Assembly (NCBI GenBank): GCA_014650415.1
Contig: BMUX01000002.1
Span: 248,001-312,000 of the forward strand
Origin: Streptomyces spiroverticillatus
GTDB taxonomy: Bacteria; Actinomycetota; Actinomycetes; Streptomycetales; Streptomycetaceae
DNA length: 64,000 nt
Reading direction: 5' to 3'
The notes below the pieces were generated by a model. The model was not told the DNA's origin. It saw only the letters and a list, made by a program, of their open reading frames with translations, and did no database searches. The translations under genes and the position numbers were made by a program. Positions 43,036 through 51,915 of the stretch are shown here, one piece after another (positions within the stretch are counted from its first letter, which is position 1; every line of letters begins with the position of its first letter).

Positions 43036-46000
43036 TTAGCTTGTGGCCTTCTCGTAGGCTGCGTTCGTCAGCTCCCCAACCGCCATCCCGCCCACTGCAC
43101 ACGGGACGGCACCTGCTCCGCTCGTGAGGGCGGTGCAGCCAGCGGTGAACGCTTTGTCTGCGGCGAAGCTGAGAGCTGTTCCCGCCGCTTCCTTGTACTG
43201 GCCCTCGGCCATCTGAGCACCGAATTCCCCGATTGCGAGAATGTCTGACGCCGTCCCGAGCTTCTTCATCGCTTTTCCTGCGAAACTCTTGAGGCTAAGA
43301 GTCCCGCTGGGATCGATGCGGTTGACGGGGTCGCCTTCGGCGTAGAGGTAGGGGTTCTTCTCCTGGCCCGAGGGGTCGGGGCTGGTGAAGCGGCCGATAC
43401 GGGGGTCGTAGTAGCGGGCCTTGAGGTGATAGAGGCCGGTCGGGTCCTGGTAGCCGCCGACGAACCGGTAGGGCTGGGGGACCTTTTCGGTGAAGGTGCC
43501 GTCGACGCCGCGGGGGCTGTAGCGGTACTCGTTCACCTTCGCGCCCGTCTCGTCGGCGAGCGCGAGGACGGAGCCGAGTGCGTCGGTGAGGTAGTAGTAC
43601 GACTTGCCCCCGGTCGTCATGGAGTTCAGGGTGCCCGAAGCTTCCCTGTTGAATCCCATGTCCCCGGTCGGGTCCGTTTTCGCGGAGAGGCCCAGGGGGC
43701 CGTTGTGCATGGTGGTGTCGCCGTAGAAGAGGCGCTCGGACTGGTCGGTGGAGCCGTACAGGCCCGTGTACTTCTTCCCGGCCACTGTCACCGAGGTCTG
43801 CTGGGAGTGATCCGACCACACCCCGCCGGTGCGGGCGCGCTCGACGCCGCTGGCGCCGTCGGTCTCGTTGCCCGCCTTGTCGTAGCCCCAGCCGGCCGTC
43901 GAGCCGGCGCGGGAGGTGATCTGGGAGGCGTCGTTGTAGGTGAGGGCGATGCCCGACGGGCAGCCCTTCGCCGAGCCCTGGGAGGTGAGGTTGCCCGCTG
44001 CGTCGTAGCAGTACTGGTAGGAGGCGGCGAGGGTGGTGCCCTTCTTCTCCTCGGAGTAGGAGAAGCGGCCCGCGCTGTCGTAGGTGTAGGTCTTCGTCAG
44101 GCCCATCACCCCGTCCGTGCTGGTGCGGATCTTCGTGCCGTCCTTGGTCGCCGTGCCGGCCACGTAGGAGTAGGTGTACGAGGTGTTGGTCAGGGTGCCC
44201 TTGGGCGAGGTTGCCTTGATCAGGGTCGGGCGGCCGGACTTGTCCAGCGTGGTGTCCTGGACGGTCCCGCCCGGGTACGTGGTCTTCGTGCGCCTGTCGT
44301 TGTTGTTGTAGGCGTACGTCGTTGTCTTGCCCGTCGGGTCCTTCAGGGTGGTGAGGCGGTTCGCGGCGTCGTAGGTGTAGTCGGTCAGGCCCGCCGGGTC
44401 CTTGTAGGTGTCGACGTTGCCTGCGGCCGTGTAGGTGAGCTCGGTCTGGGAGCCGTCCTGGAGGGTGCGGATGGTCTCGCGGGAGAGCGGGTCGAAGGCG
44501 TACTTGATCAGGCCGCCGTCGTCTGTGCGCCGGGAGAGGTTGCCGTCACCGTCGTAGACGTAGGTGACCGTGGTCGTGGAGGACGAGACCTCGGTGATGC
44601 GGTCGCGGGTGTCATAGGTGAACACGGAGTTCACGCCGCGGCCGTCCACCGACGTATCGACACGGCCCAGCGCGTCGTAGGTGTAGGTGGTCTTGCCGAG
44701 CGGGGCGGGCGGGGTGACCTCGATCAGGTTGCCCTTGGCGTCGTACTGGAACTTGGTCACCTTGCCGCGGGCGTCGGTGACCGTGCACCGCTGGCCCTCG
44801 AAGCCGCCGCAGGTCGGGGTGGCCTTGTTGTAGGTGTACTTCTCGGTGCCGCCGCCGGCCCCGGAGACGGCGACGGATTCGGTGTTGCCCGCCGCGTCGT
44901 AGGTGAAGGAGGTCTTCTCACCGTCGGCCGACTCCATCGTGCCGGGAACATCCCGGCCCGCCTTGGTGGCGTATCCGCCGACCGTCGAGGTCGCCCCGGT
45001 GGGGAGCTTCGCGGAGGTCGGGTTGTTCCGGGCGTCCCAGCCGTACGCGGTCTCGTTGCCCGGAGTGCCGCCCACCCCCATCGCGTCGGTGGCGGTCTTG
45101 ACGTTGTGGTTCGCGTCGTACGTCGAGGAGCGGGAGTGGCCGAGCGCGTCGATGGTCTTGGTGACGCCGCCGTCCGCGTTCAACTCGTAGGTGGTGGTGT
45201 GCTGTTCGGGGTCGGTGACCTTTGTCTTGTTCGTCTCGTACGTGTATGAGTAGGTGGGGCCCGTGTGCGCGTTGCCGTTGAAGGCCGTCGCCCGCTGCAT
45301 CGAGGTCACGCGGTTCTGCGCGTCGTAGCCGAAGTTGGTGACGCGGCCGTCCGGGGTCGTGATCATCGTCAGGCGGCGCGAGGAGTCGTACCCGAAGACC
45401 GTCGACTTGCCGGACGTGTCCGTCGTCTTCGCGAGGTCGCCGGCAGGGTTGAGGTCGAAGACGGCGGTGCGGCCGGTGTGGTCCTTGGCCTGCCACTGCG
45501 AGGCGTCCGTCTTGACCAGGTCGATCCAGCGGCCCGAGCGGGTCTCGGTCAGCTTGAAGCCCTTGTGCTCGGTGCCCTCGTCGTGCTGGGTCACCGTGAT
45601 GGTGCCGTTGTTGCGGTCGGTGACCTTGGTGAGGGTGCCGCCCGCGCTGTACGTGTCCTTGGAGCCGGACTTGCGGTCGGTCAGGGTGAAGGTGCCGTCC
45701 GCGTTCGCCTTCAGGTCCTTGGAGTACCCGGCGGGCGTGGTGTACGTGCCGTCGGCCTTCTTCGTGAAGCGCACCGAGGCGCCGGTGGCGTCGAACCAGG
45801 CGAACTCCGTGTCACTGACCTGCGCGTACCGCTCCCAGCCCTGCCACCACCGCTGCGAGACCTTGCCCCACGGGGCGTCGATGGAGTTGTACGTCCTCGT
45901 CAGCTGGAGGGACTGGCCCACACCCGGTACGTCGAAGTCGGTGGCCGCGAGCATCAGGTTGCCGGTCGAGTAGTTCACCCGGGCGACCAGGGCATCCGTG

Positions 46001-46389
46001 ATCCGGAAGTCCGAGATCCGGTGCCAGGGCACATCGCCCTGCCCCTTCGGGACGTCCGCCAGCAGCGGCGCGGCCGGAGCGGCGAGGCGGGCCTTGTGCG
46101 AGGAGCGGGCGCGCTGCTTCTGCGCGGCCCGCCACGCGGCCCGGTCCTTCGACACAGCCGCTTCCGCGACCGGGGCCGGGGCCTTGTTCGTGCCGACCTT
46201 CACCGGCGGGATCGGCAGCTTGGGTGCGTCCTTCTTGCCCCACACCGAGGACGCCGGGACCGGCGGCGGCTCCACCGGGTCGGCCATCGCGGTCGGGAGC
46301 GCTCCCGCGCCCAGGGCGAGCACCGCCAAGGCCACCGTCAAAGAGCGTCTCGCCCGTACCTGCGTACGGGCATGGGTGTGCTTCTGCAT
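43036..46389 (-). CDS. Secreted RHS-repeat (WapA-like) polymorphic-toxin-type protein
   Basis: 1117 residues. Sec signal peptide (RARRSLTVALAVLALGAGAL then PTAMADP), a DUF6531-like entry domain (VNYSTGNLMLAATDFDVPG, LQLTRTYNS), about 20 YD/RHS repeats (YDAAGN, YDALGRV, YDGDGNLSRR and so on), and the RHS-associated core ending RYYDPRIGRFTSPDPSGQ near residue 1010. After RIDPSG the sequence changes to an 87-residue tip rich in Ala/Gly with two Cys (AGCTAL and VPCAVGG). No known nuclease or deaminase motif is seen in the tip; it could be membrane-active. ATG 46389 follows GGGGGAAG. RHS proteins of this type act in contact competition between bacteria; that role is inferred. Confidence 0.85.
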   Translation of the reverse strand: MQKHTHARTQVRARRSLTVALAVLALGAGALPTAMADPVEPPPVPASSVWGKKDAPKLPIPPVKVGTNKAPAPVAEAAVSKDRAAWRAAQKQRARSSHKARLAAPAAPLLADVPKGQGDVPWHRISDFRITDALVARVNYSTGNLMLAATDFDVPGVGQSLQLTRTYNSIDAPWGKVSQRWWQGWERYAQVSDTEFAWFDATGASVRFTKKADGTYTTPAGYSKDLKANADGTFTLTDRKSGSKDTYSAGGTLTKVTDRNNGTITVTQHDEGTEHKGFKLTETRSGRWIDLVKTDASQWQAKDHTGRTAVFDLNPAGDLAKTTDTSGKSTVFGYDSSRRLTMITTPDGRVTNFGYDAQNRVTSMQRATAFNGNAHTGPTYSYTYETNKTKVTDPEQHTTTYELNADGGVTKTIDALGHSRSSTYDANHNVKTATDAMGVGGTPGNETAYGWDARNNPTSAKLPTGATSTVGGYATKAGRDVPGTMESADGEKTSFTYDAAGNTESVAVSGAGGGTEKYTYNKATPTCGGFEGQRCTVTDARGKVTKFQYDAKGNLIEVTPPAPLGKTTYTYDALGRVDTSVDGRGVNSVFTYDTRDRITEVSSSTTTVTYVYDGDGNLSRRTDDGGLIKYAFDPLSRETIRTLQDGSQTELTYTAAGNVDTYKDPAGLTDYTYDAANRLTTLKDPTGKTTTYAYNNNDRRTKTTYPGGTVQDTTLDKSGRPTLIKATSPKGTLTNTSYTYSYVAGTATKDGTKIRTSTDGVMGLTKTYTYDSAGRFSYSEEKKGTTLAASYQYCYDAAGNLTSQGSAKGCPSGIALTYNDASQITSRAGSTAGWGYDKAGNETDGASGVERARTGGVWSDHSQQTSVTVAGKKYTGLYGSTDQSERLFYGDTTMHNGPLGLSAKTDPTGDMGFNREASGTLNSMTTGGKSYYYLTDALGSVLALADETGAKVNEYRYSPRGVDGTFTEKVPQPYRFVGGYQDPTGLYHLKARYYDPRIGRFTSPDPSGQEKNPYLYAEGDPVNRIDPSGTLSLKSFAGKAMKKLGTASDILAIGEFGAQMAEGQYKEAAGTALSFAADKAFTAGCTALTSGAGAVPCAVGGMAVGELTNAAYEKATS

Positions 46390-47106
46390 CAACTTCCCCC
46401 CACGGAAAGTCAGTTGCCGACAGCCCCAACGGCCACCGGAGGCGCACACGTTCACACACTTCCCCCACGAATGTGGGGGCCGTGCCCCCAAACTTCGAAC
46501 ACATGCGCGCAGGAATCAGCCCCTCCCCTTCGCACGGAAAGTCACGACATCTCCGGATGGAGGCGAGGGCTCCGCCCGACGGCCCGGGTCGCGACAGGAC
46601 GGAACATGGCTTGAATATGCGCCCACGAAGGCAGGGAAATTTGCTGCCGGGAAGATCAGAATACGAACGCAGAGCGCTGAGAGGCGGGACGCTTTCGTGG
46701 GGATGTGTTCCATTACTTGACAGGTCAGAGCCTGGAGTGCCCCCGCCTCCAGCCTTCGGACCTCAGAGGCCCACGCAAAGCCCGCGACCCCACTCATCAC
46801 TTCTGCGTACAAGGCAAAAAATGGGAGACGTGCGCATGAACGGGGGCCGGAATCATCACTGGCCGCCCGCAAGGCCGCACGCCCCTCCGGACCGGGCGAA
46901 ACGGGGCCTCCCTGCGCCGTGAACGAGGGCCTCAACCACGCCTGCCGGTGCGGTGCCCGGTCGCGACCCTCGCCGGCCCCATGGGACGCGCATCACTGCT
47001 GACTCTTCACCGGAGCAGCACCATTGACCCCGTTGTTGAACTAGCTTGCGGTGCTAGTGAGTTGGGGCAGCACCGCCCCTCCGTCGACCCAGGGGGAACC
47101 GACCGC
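46390..47106. other. Gene-poor spacer upstream of rhs
   Basis: 717 bp, lower in GC than core regions, with no frame that looks coding. It contains a hairpin CCCCCAC-GAAT-GTGGGGG (46462-46479) in the rhs leader and, near its right end, the dyad CTAGC-7-GCTAG at 47041-47057, which may belong to the promoter of the next gene. Confidence 0.5.
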
Positions 47107-47808
47107 ATGGCGAAGCAGCCCGATCTCACCGAATCACCAACCCCTTCCGCCACCGCCCTCGCCGCGCAGGCGGGCCTCGGGCAGTGGTCGGGCTGGACGT
47201 TCGTCCCGTACAGGGGTCTGGGGTACAAGAAGTGGAAGGACTGCCGCCTCTACCTCTACGCGGGCGGGGTCGTCATCACCGACAACCGGGTCGGCTTCGA
47301 GATCACACGCGACTGGGCGAACACCCGCGTCCTGGAGTACCGCCGCACGATCAACGGCAGTACGAAGGACGCCCGTTACACCCTCATCGACCCGGCGGGC
47401 GTCGGGGTCAGCATAGGCCCCGGCGGCCGCACCTTCCTCAAGGGCGACAAGCAGATGCACGGCATCACCGAGGTGCTGAGCGGGGCCCCGTTCCTCTACC
47501 CGGGCGACTGGGGCAACTACATCCAGGACGGCATCACCAAAACGCAGCTCCCGTCCGTCCTGGCCCGGATCGAACGCGGGGAGAGCGTGCGGTTCGGGGC
47601 GTTCACGGCGGACCGGCACGGCGTGACGGGCAGGAAGCGCACCGCCGCGTGAACGGAGATCGCCGACTACTGGTCGTACGACGGGAAGCTGTACTTCAAC
47701 GACGTCAGGAAGCGTTCGGTCGGCGACGGGGCGAGCACGCACGACATCACGAACGTCAACGTCTTCCTGAACGTGGTGCAGCGCCTCAAGCGGGGGCAGG
47801 CGCAGTAG
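47107..47808 (+). pseudogene. DUF6585-like protein gene interrupted by an in-frame TGA
   Basis: From ATG 47107 (GGGGGAACC upstream) the frame runs 181 codons to TGA at 47650-47652, then continues open in the same frame to TAG at 47808 with clearly coding sequence (TEIADYWSYDGKLYFNDV, ITNVNVFLNVVQRLKRG). The part before the stop includes YLYAGGVVITDNRVG and LIERGE-like ARIERGESVRFGAFTADRHG. In proteins of this kind that I recall, the position of the stop is a Trp (LPW-x-EI), so TGG to TGA is the simplest explanation. The deleted second copy at 49984 keeps the same C-terminal motif. Function unknown. Confidence 0.6.
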
Positions 47809-47873
47809 ACCGCCGCCCTCGCGGGTGCGGGGCGGCGGGTCTGGTGGCGGTGCGGTGTGCCTCGCCGGGCGGG

Positions 47874-48077
47874 TCAACGGGACTGGAACGCGCCCGACTT
47901 GATGCCGATGATGAAGGAGGAGAAGGCGGGGGTCGTCAGGCCCAGGCTCGGGCCGCCCGGGTTCTTGGAGTCACGGACCGGGACCACGCCGTGCGAAGCG
48001 GCGAGGTTGGCCGCGATCTCGATGCAGTTGCCGCCGTTGCTACTGTAGGAGGACTTGAAGAACTGCGGTTCGGTCAC
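47874..48077 (-). CDS. DUF397 domain protein
   Basis: 67 residues: FKSSYSSNGGNCIEIAANL, VPVRDSKNPGGPSL and FSSFIIGIK are the DUF397 signature. GTG 48077 overlaps the stop of the XRE regulator gene (GTGA). Such pairs are very numerous in Streptomyces; the small protein is thought to antagonise or modulate the regulator in known examples such as the WhiJ/BldB-related and AbaA-like families. Confidence 0.93.
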   Translation of the reverse strand: MTEPQFFKSSYSSNGGNCIEIAANLAASHGVVPVRDSKNPGGPSLGLTTPAFSSFIIGIKSGAFQSR

Positions 48078-48901
48078 GGTGCGCCCTTTCGGAACTGTTG
48101 GATCATGGCCACGGATTCCGCTTGGGAAAGCGCTTCGGCCTGAATCTGATGGTAGGCCGTCAGCGTGGGCACCACGAACGCGCTTTCCCTTTCCAGATGG
48201 CCTCGTTGGGCCGATTCGGCGTAGAGGATCGTCTTGCGGTCCTCCATCGTGACAAGCAGTACAGGCATGTCGAAGGACCTCCGCTCACCGAGGGAGTACG
48301 GCGCCACTTGCAGAACGGTGGTGGGCAGTTCCGCGAACGCGAGCAGCCGGTCCATCTGCCCCTCCATGACCTTCGCCCCGCCCACCGGACGCCGCAGACA
48401 GCTCTCGTCCATCACCGCGTGGATGAAGGGCGGGGGCGTGCGCTCCAGGGAAGCCTGGCGTGCCGCGAGAAGCGTCAGCCGCTCCTCCGCCTGCTGTTCC
48501 GTGATGGCGCCCCGCTGCACCGCGCCCCGAGTGATGGCCGCCGCATAGTCCGACGTCTGGAGCAGGCCCGGGATGATGCCCAGCTCGAACAGCCGGATCT
48601 CGGCGGCCTTGACCTCCAGCGCGAGGTACTCGGTAAACCCCTCCAGCAAGGAGGTGTTGCGCACCGAGTTACCCCGCCGCTCGAACAGGTCACCGGTTCC
48701 CAACGCCCTGTCAGCACTCTTCGAAAACCGAGGAGTTGGGGATCGTCGACCAGTTTCCACAGCCGAGATGTGCGTCCCCGAGTAGCCCATGCGAGCGCCG
48801 AGTTCATCCTGCGTCCAGCCGCGTTCGTCCCGCAGGATGCGTAAACGGTCGCCGTACGCTGCGGCTGGCGAGCTTCCCGGCTCCAGGTCTTTGCGGTTCA
48901 A
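48074..48901 (-). CDS. XRE-family regulator with DUF5753 domain
   Basis: 275 residues. N-terminal helix-turn-helix (YGDRLRILRDERGWTQDELG, MGYSGTHISAVETGRRSPT), C-terminal DUF5753 effector domain (GIIPGLLQTSDYAAAI, FIHAVMDESCLRRPVGG, YAESAQRGHLERES). TTG 48901 is chosen because it begins the conserved NRKDLEP segment and has GGTGGGGA upstream. Translationally coupled to the DUF397 gene. Probable developmental or stress regulator; targets unknown. Confidence 0.92.
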   Translation of the reverse strand: MNRKDLEPGSSPAAAYGDRLRILRDERGWTQDELGARMGYSGTHISAVETGRRSPTPRFSKSADRALGTGDLFERRGNSVRNTSLLEGFTEYLALEVKAAEIRLFELGIIPGLLQTSDYAAAITRGAVQRGAITEQQAEERLTLLAARQASLERTPPPFIHAVMDESCLRRPVGGAKVMEGQMDRLLAFAELPTTVLQVAPYSLGERRSFDMPVLLVTMEDRKTILYAESAQRGHLERESAFVVPTLTAYHQIQAEALSQAESVAMIQQFRKGAP

Positions 48902-49008
48902 GGGTCCCCACCCGACTCTCCGTGCACAGATCGCAAGTTGAAGGCATGCCCGGCTCACGCCACCCTGAACCTCCCCAGTAGTGACCCCACTACGGAGAGG
49001 AGCCACCC

Positions 49009-49209
49009 ATGCCCAGCACCGCCCGCGCCTGGCTCGCCGCGCTCACGGCGGAGTACGGCACGGAAGGGACCCTGCACGTCCCCCACGAGCCGACCGACTC
49101 CCCCACCCCCGAGGGCAACACCGACCCCGAAGACCCCACCACCCTTGCCGAGTTGAGCGAACGCGTCGCCGAGTACAACCGCCGGCGCCGCATGTTCGGG
49201 GGCCGGTGA
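49009..49209 (+). CDS. Small acidic protein of an XRE-linked cluster, unknown
   Basis: 66 residues: a helical N-terminus (ARAWLAALTAEYGTEGTLHV), a Pro/Thr/Glu-rich centre and a final helix LAELSERVAEYNRRRRMFG. GGAGAGGAG lies upstream of ATG 49009. It is divergent from the XRE regulator and shares bases with the next gene (TGATG). Small genes of this kind accompany XRE/DUF397 pairs. Confidence 0.65.
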   Translation: MPSTARAWLAALTAEYGTEGTLHVPHEPTDSPTPEGNTDPEDPTTLAELSERVAEYNRRRRMFGGR

Positions 49210-49493
49210 TGGCCGGACACACCGTCCTGCGATTCGTCCCGTACCGCATCGCCCCCGACCCCCTCTCCGAGCCCGAGTACGAAGCGGTCTGCGTCTCCGG
49301 CGACGACGCCGACTGCGGAGCCGCGTCCGGTACCAGCGCGACCCCGGAGCCCGTCGCCGCCTGGCAGTTCACCCACAGCGGCGAGACCGGCCACACCCGC
49401 TTCCGGCGCACCTTCCACGAGTACACGGTGACGACCCCCGCCGACGGCTCGGAGTGCTCCATCGTCCCGAGGGGAGAGCAGGGACCCTCGTGA
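49209..49493 (+). CDS. Small protein of DUF7848-like type
   Basis: 94 residues: TVLRFVPYRIAPDPLSEPEY, a pair CVSGDDADCGAASG, and a C-terminal HTRFRRTFHEYTVTTPA. The Cys-containing, short-acidic pattern resembles small Streptomyces proteins found beside XRE/DUF397 pairs (I recall DUF7848). ATG 49209 overlaps the stop of the upstream gene. Function unknown. Confidence 0.65.
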   Translation: MAGHTVLRFVPYRIAPDPLSEPEYEAVCVSGDDADCGAASGTSATPEPVAAWQFTHSGETGHTRFRRTFHEYTVTTPADGSECSIVPRGEQGPS

Positions 49494-49603
49494 CCTGGGC
49501 ACAGGACAGGCCGAAGGTCCCTTTCCTTCAGGACCGACGCACGGTTGCATGAACCCGAAGTCGATCAAGCGCGCAACCGCACGTGCCGAGTACGGGAATC
49601 CTC

Positions 49604-49939
49604 ATGCTGACCAACGCCGTCGCCACGGCCGTCCTCCTCGCGGAACTCGGCATCATGCTCCGCTACCGCCTCGTGCACCGCCGCCGCGAACGCCCCAGTG
49701 AATGGCCGCAGTTGAGCGACGTACGGTACGGGCATCTCGCCGCGGCCCTGGCGGCGGCAGCGGTCGGGTGGCTGCTGGGCGGGGCGGAAGCGAGCTGGGG
49801 CGTCTTCGTCACGGGGCTGTTCCTCGGTACGTTCGTCCCGGCCTCGGCCGCGCTCGCGGTGAGTGTCCTGTGGAGGCCGGTGTTGGGGTGGGTCGTCTGC
49901 GTGGCAGGCGGTCTGACGATGGGGCTCAGCTCGCTCTGA
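49604..49939 (+). CDS. Small membrane protein, unknown
   Basis: 111 residues with three hydrophobic segments (AVATAVLLAELGIMLRYRL, AAALAAAAVGWLLGG, FVTGLFLGTFVPASAALAVS and a last LGWVVCVAGGLTMGL) around a basic loop RRRERPSEWP. ATG 49604 has GGGAA 5 bases upstream; a GTG at 49583 would add 7 residues. Confidence 0.55.
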   Translation: MLTNAVATAVLLAELGIMLRYRLVHRRRERPSEWPQLSDVRYGHLAAALAAAAVGWLLGGAEASWGVFVTGLFLGTFVPASAALAVSVLWRPVLGWVVCVAGGLTMGLSSL

Positions 49940-49983
49940 GCACCCCCGGCACGGGCCCCACCGCCCCAGGGGGAACCGACCGC

Positions 49984-50145
49984 ATGGCAGGGAATCCCGG
50001 CCTCACCGAACCCCCGACCCCGCCCGCCGCCGCCCTCAGAAAGCGCCCGGTCGGCGACTCGGCGAGCACGCACGACATCACCAACGTCAACGTCCTTCTG
50101 GACGTGGTGCAGCGGCTCAAGCGGGGAGCCGCCCCCCAGGGACCT
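49984..50145 (+). pseudogene. Internally deleted copy of the DUF6585-like gene
   Basis: Begins MAGNPGLTEPPTPPAAAL, like MAKQPDLTESPTPSATAL at 47107, with the same upstream sequence (CAGGGGGAACCGACCGCATG). It then jumps directly to RKRPVGDSASTHDITNVNV and VVQRLKRG, the C-terminal motif of the larger copy. About 160 internal codons are missing. The frame runs on into the converging SDR gene without a meaningful end. Confidence 0.65.
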
Positions 50146-50200
50146 GCACAGGCGCAGCCGCCGGGCCCGGGCGGGCCGGGCGGCTGCGTAACGCCGTGTC

Positions 50201-51109
50201 CTACCGCGCCCCGTACACCGGCTGCGGCCGCTCCGCCTCCGCCAGCAGCTTCGACGCCGCCTCGCCCGCCTCCGCCGGAGTCCACCGCGCGCCCTTGTCC
50301 GCCGTCGGGCCCGGACGCCAGCCCTCCATCACCGTGATCCGGCCCGCCTCGGCCTCGAAGACCCGGCCCGTGACGCCCTCGGAGCCGTCCGAGCCCAGCC
50401 ACACCACCAGCGGCGAGACGTTCTCGGGGGCCATCCCGTCGAAGGCGCCCTCGCCGGGCGCGGCCATCGTGTCCGCGAAGGTGGCCTCGGTCATACGGGT
50501 GCGGGCCGCCGGCGCGAGGGCGTTGACCTGGACTCCGTACCGGCCCATCTCGGCGGAGGCGACCAGCGTCAGGCCGACGATCCCGGCCTTGGCGGCGGAG
50601 TAGTTGCCCTGGCCGACGCTGCCCAACAGGCCCGCCCCAGAACTGGTGTTGACGACCCGTGCCAGCCGTTGACGACCCGCCTTCGCCTCCGCGCGCCACC
50701 ACTGCGCGGCGTGCTTGAGGGGGAGGAAGTGGCCCTTGAGGTGGACGCGCATGACGGCGTCCCAGTCGTCCTCGTCCAGGTTGACCAGCATCCGGTCGCG
50801 CAGGAAGCCCGCGTTGTTGACCAGGGTGTCGATGCCCCCGAAGGTCTCCACAGCGGTGGCGATCAGCGAGGCCGCGCCTTCGGTCGTCGCGATGTCACCG
50901 CCGTGGGCGACTGCCTCGCCGCCTGCGGCCCGGATCTCGGCGACAACCTCCTCGGCGGGGCTCTGCGAGGCCCCGGCCCCGTCCGCGCTCACGCCCAGGT
51001 CGTTGACGACCACCTTCGCGCCCTCGGCGGCGAAGGCGAGCGCGTGGGCGCGGCCCAGGCCGCGTCCCGCACCGGTCACGACCACGACGCGTCCCTCAGC
51101 GATACCCAT
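50201..51109 (-). CDS. SDR-family oxidoreductase (Hsd4A-like)
   Basis: 302 residues, classical SDR. Cofactor motif VTGAGRGLGRAHALAF, NNAG in LVNNAGFLRDRM, catalytic Ser in NTSSGAGLLG and Tyr-Lys in GNYSAAKAG. Length and sequence resemble the dehydrogenase domain of 17-beta-hydroxysteroid dehydrogenase type 4 enzymes. Lies 1 bp after the next SDR gene and opposite the echA20-ipdABC operon, so a role in beta-oxidation or hydroxyl oxidation of steroid C/D-ring intermediates is likely. ATG 51109. Confidence 0.85.
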   Translation of the reverse strand: MGIAEGRVVVVTGAGRGLGRAHALAFAAEGAKVVVNDLGVSADGAGASQSPAEEVVAEIRAAGGEAVAHGGDIATTEGAASLIATAVETFGGIDTLVNNAGFLRDRMLVNLDEDDWDAVMRVHLKGHFLPLKHAAQWWRAEAKAGRQRLARVVNTSSGAGLLGSVGQGNYSAAKAGIVGLTLVASAEMGRYGVQVNALAPAARTRMTEATFADTMAAPGEGAFDGMAPENVSPLVVWLGSDGSEGVTGRVFEAEAGRITVMEGWRPGPTADKGARWTPAEAGEAASKLLAEAERPQPVYGAR

Positions 51110-51110
51110 G

Positions 51111-51887
51111 TCAGTTCCCCTCAGCTTCGGTGTTGTTCACATTTGCGGCGTCCAGAAAGGCGGGGCGCTCGCCGCCCCCGTGCACCAGCAGCGATGCGCC
51201 ATTGACGTACGCCGCCTTGGGCGAGGCGAGGAAGACCGCCGCGTCGCCGATGTCGGACGGTTCGGCCATCCGTCCCGCCGGGATCGTCCGGGCGACCGCC
51301 GCGAGGCCGTCCTCGTCGCCGTAGTGGAGGTGGGACAGCTCGGTGCGGACCATGCCGAGGACGAGGGTGTTGACCCGGACCTCCGGGGCCCATTCCACGG
51401 CCATCGAGCGGGTGAGGTTGTCCAGGCCCGCCTTCGCCGCCCCGTACGCGGCGGTCCCGGGCGACGGGCGGGTGCCGCTCACGCTGCCGATCATCACGAT
51501 CGATCCGCCGGTCGCACGCAGGTGCTCGTACGCAGCGAGCGAGGCCGTCATCGGGGCGATCAGGTTGAGTTCGACGACCCGCGCGTGGCGGGCCGGGCCA
51601 CCCTCCTCCAGGAGCCGGTACGGGGTACCGCCCGCGTTGTTGACCAGCACGTCCAGTCGTCCGTACGTCTCCACCACCCCGGCGAAGAAGTCCGCCACCG
51701 CGTCCGGCGCCCGCAGGTCCACCGACCTGAACTCGGCCTTGCGGCCGCCCGCTTCGACCGGCTCGTCCGGCGGCCTGCGGGCGCAGATCACGACCTGTGC
51801 GCCCGCCTCCAGGAAGGCCCGCGCGATGCCCGCGCCGACCCCCCGGGTACCGCCTGTGACGACGGCGACCCTCCCGTCCAGTTCCAT
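51111..51887 (-). CDS. SDR-family oxidoreductase of the HIP-degradation cluster
   Basis: 258 residues. VVTGGTRGVGAGIARAF, NNAGGTPYRLLEEGG, catalytic Ser in MIGSVSGTRP and YGAAKAG are in order. Mycobacterial KstR2 regulons contain SDR genes next to echA20 (the Rv3548c/Rv3549c type, from memory), which fits this position. GGGAAGG precedes ATG 51887. Substrate is inferred to be a CoA thioester of the indane-dione pathway. Confidence 0.83.
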   Translation of the reverse strand: MELDGRVAVVTGGTRGVGAGIARAFLEAGAQVVICARRPPDEPVEAGGRKAEFRSVDLRAPDAVADFFAGVVETYGRLDVLVNNAGGTPYRLLEEGGPARHARVVELNLIAPMTASLAAYEHLRATGGSIVMIGSVSGTRPSPGTAAYGAAKAGLDNLTRSMAVEWAPEVRVNTLVLGMVRTELSHLHYGDEDGLAAVARTIPAGRMAEPSDIGDAAVFLASPKAAYVNGASLLVHGGGERPAFLDAANVNNTEAEGN

Positions 51888-51915
51888 TCGCTGCTACCTT
51901 CCCTACACGAACAAG

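Noticed and set aside
46516..46935. 139-codon frame on the minus strand upstream of rhs
   Set aside because: No ribosome site, unusual composition and no recognisable pattern; probably chance.
47650..47652. Selenocysteine at the in-frame TGA
   Set aside because: No SECIS-like hairpin directly after the codon, no selenoprotein family match, and a Trp codon fits the family better.
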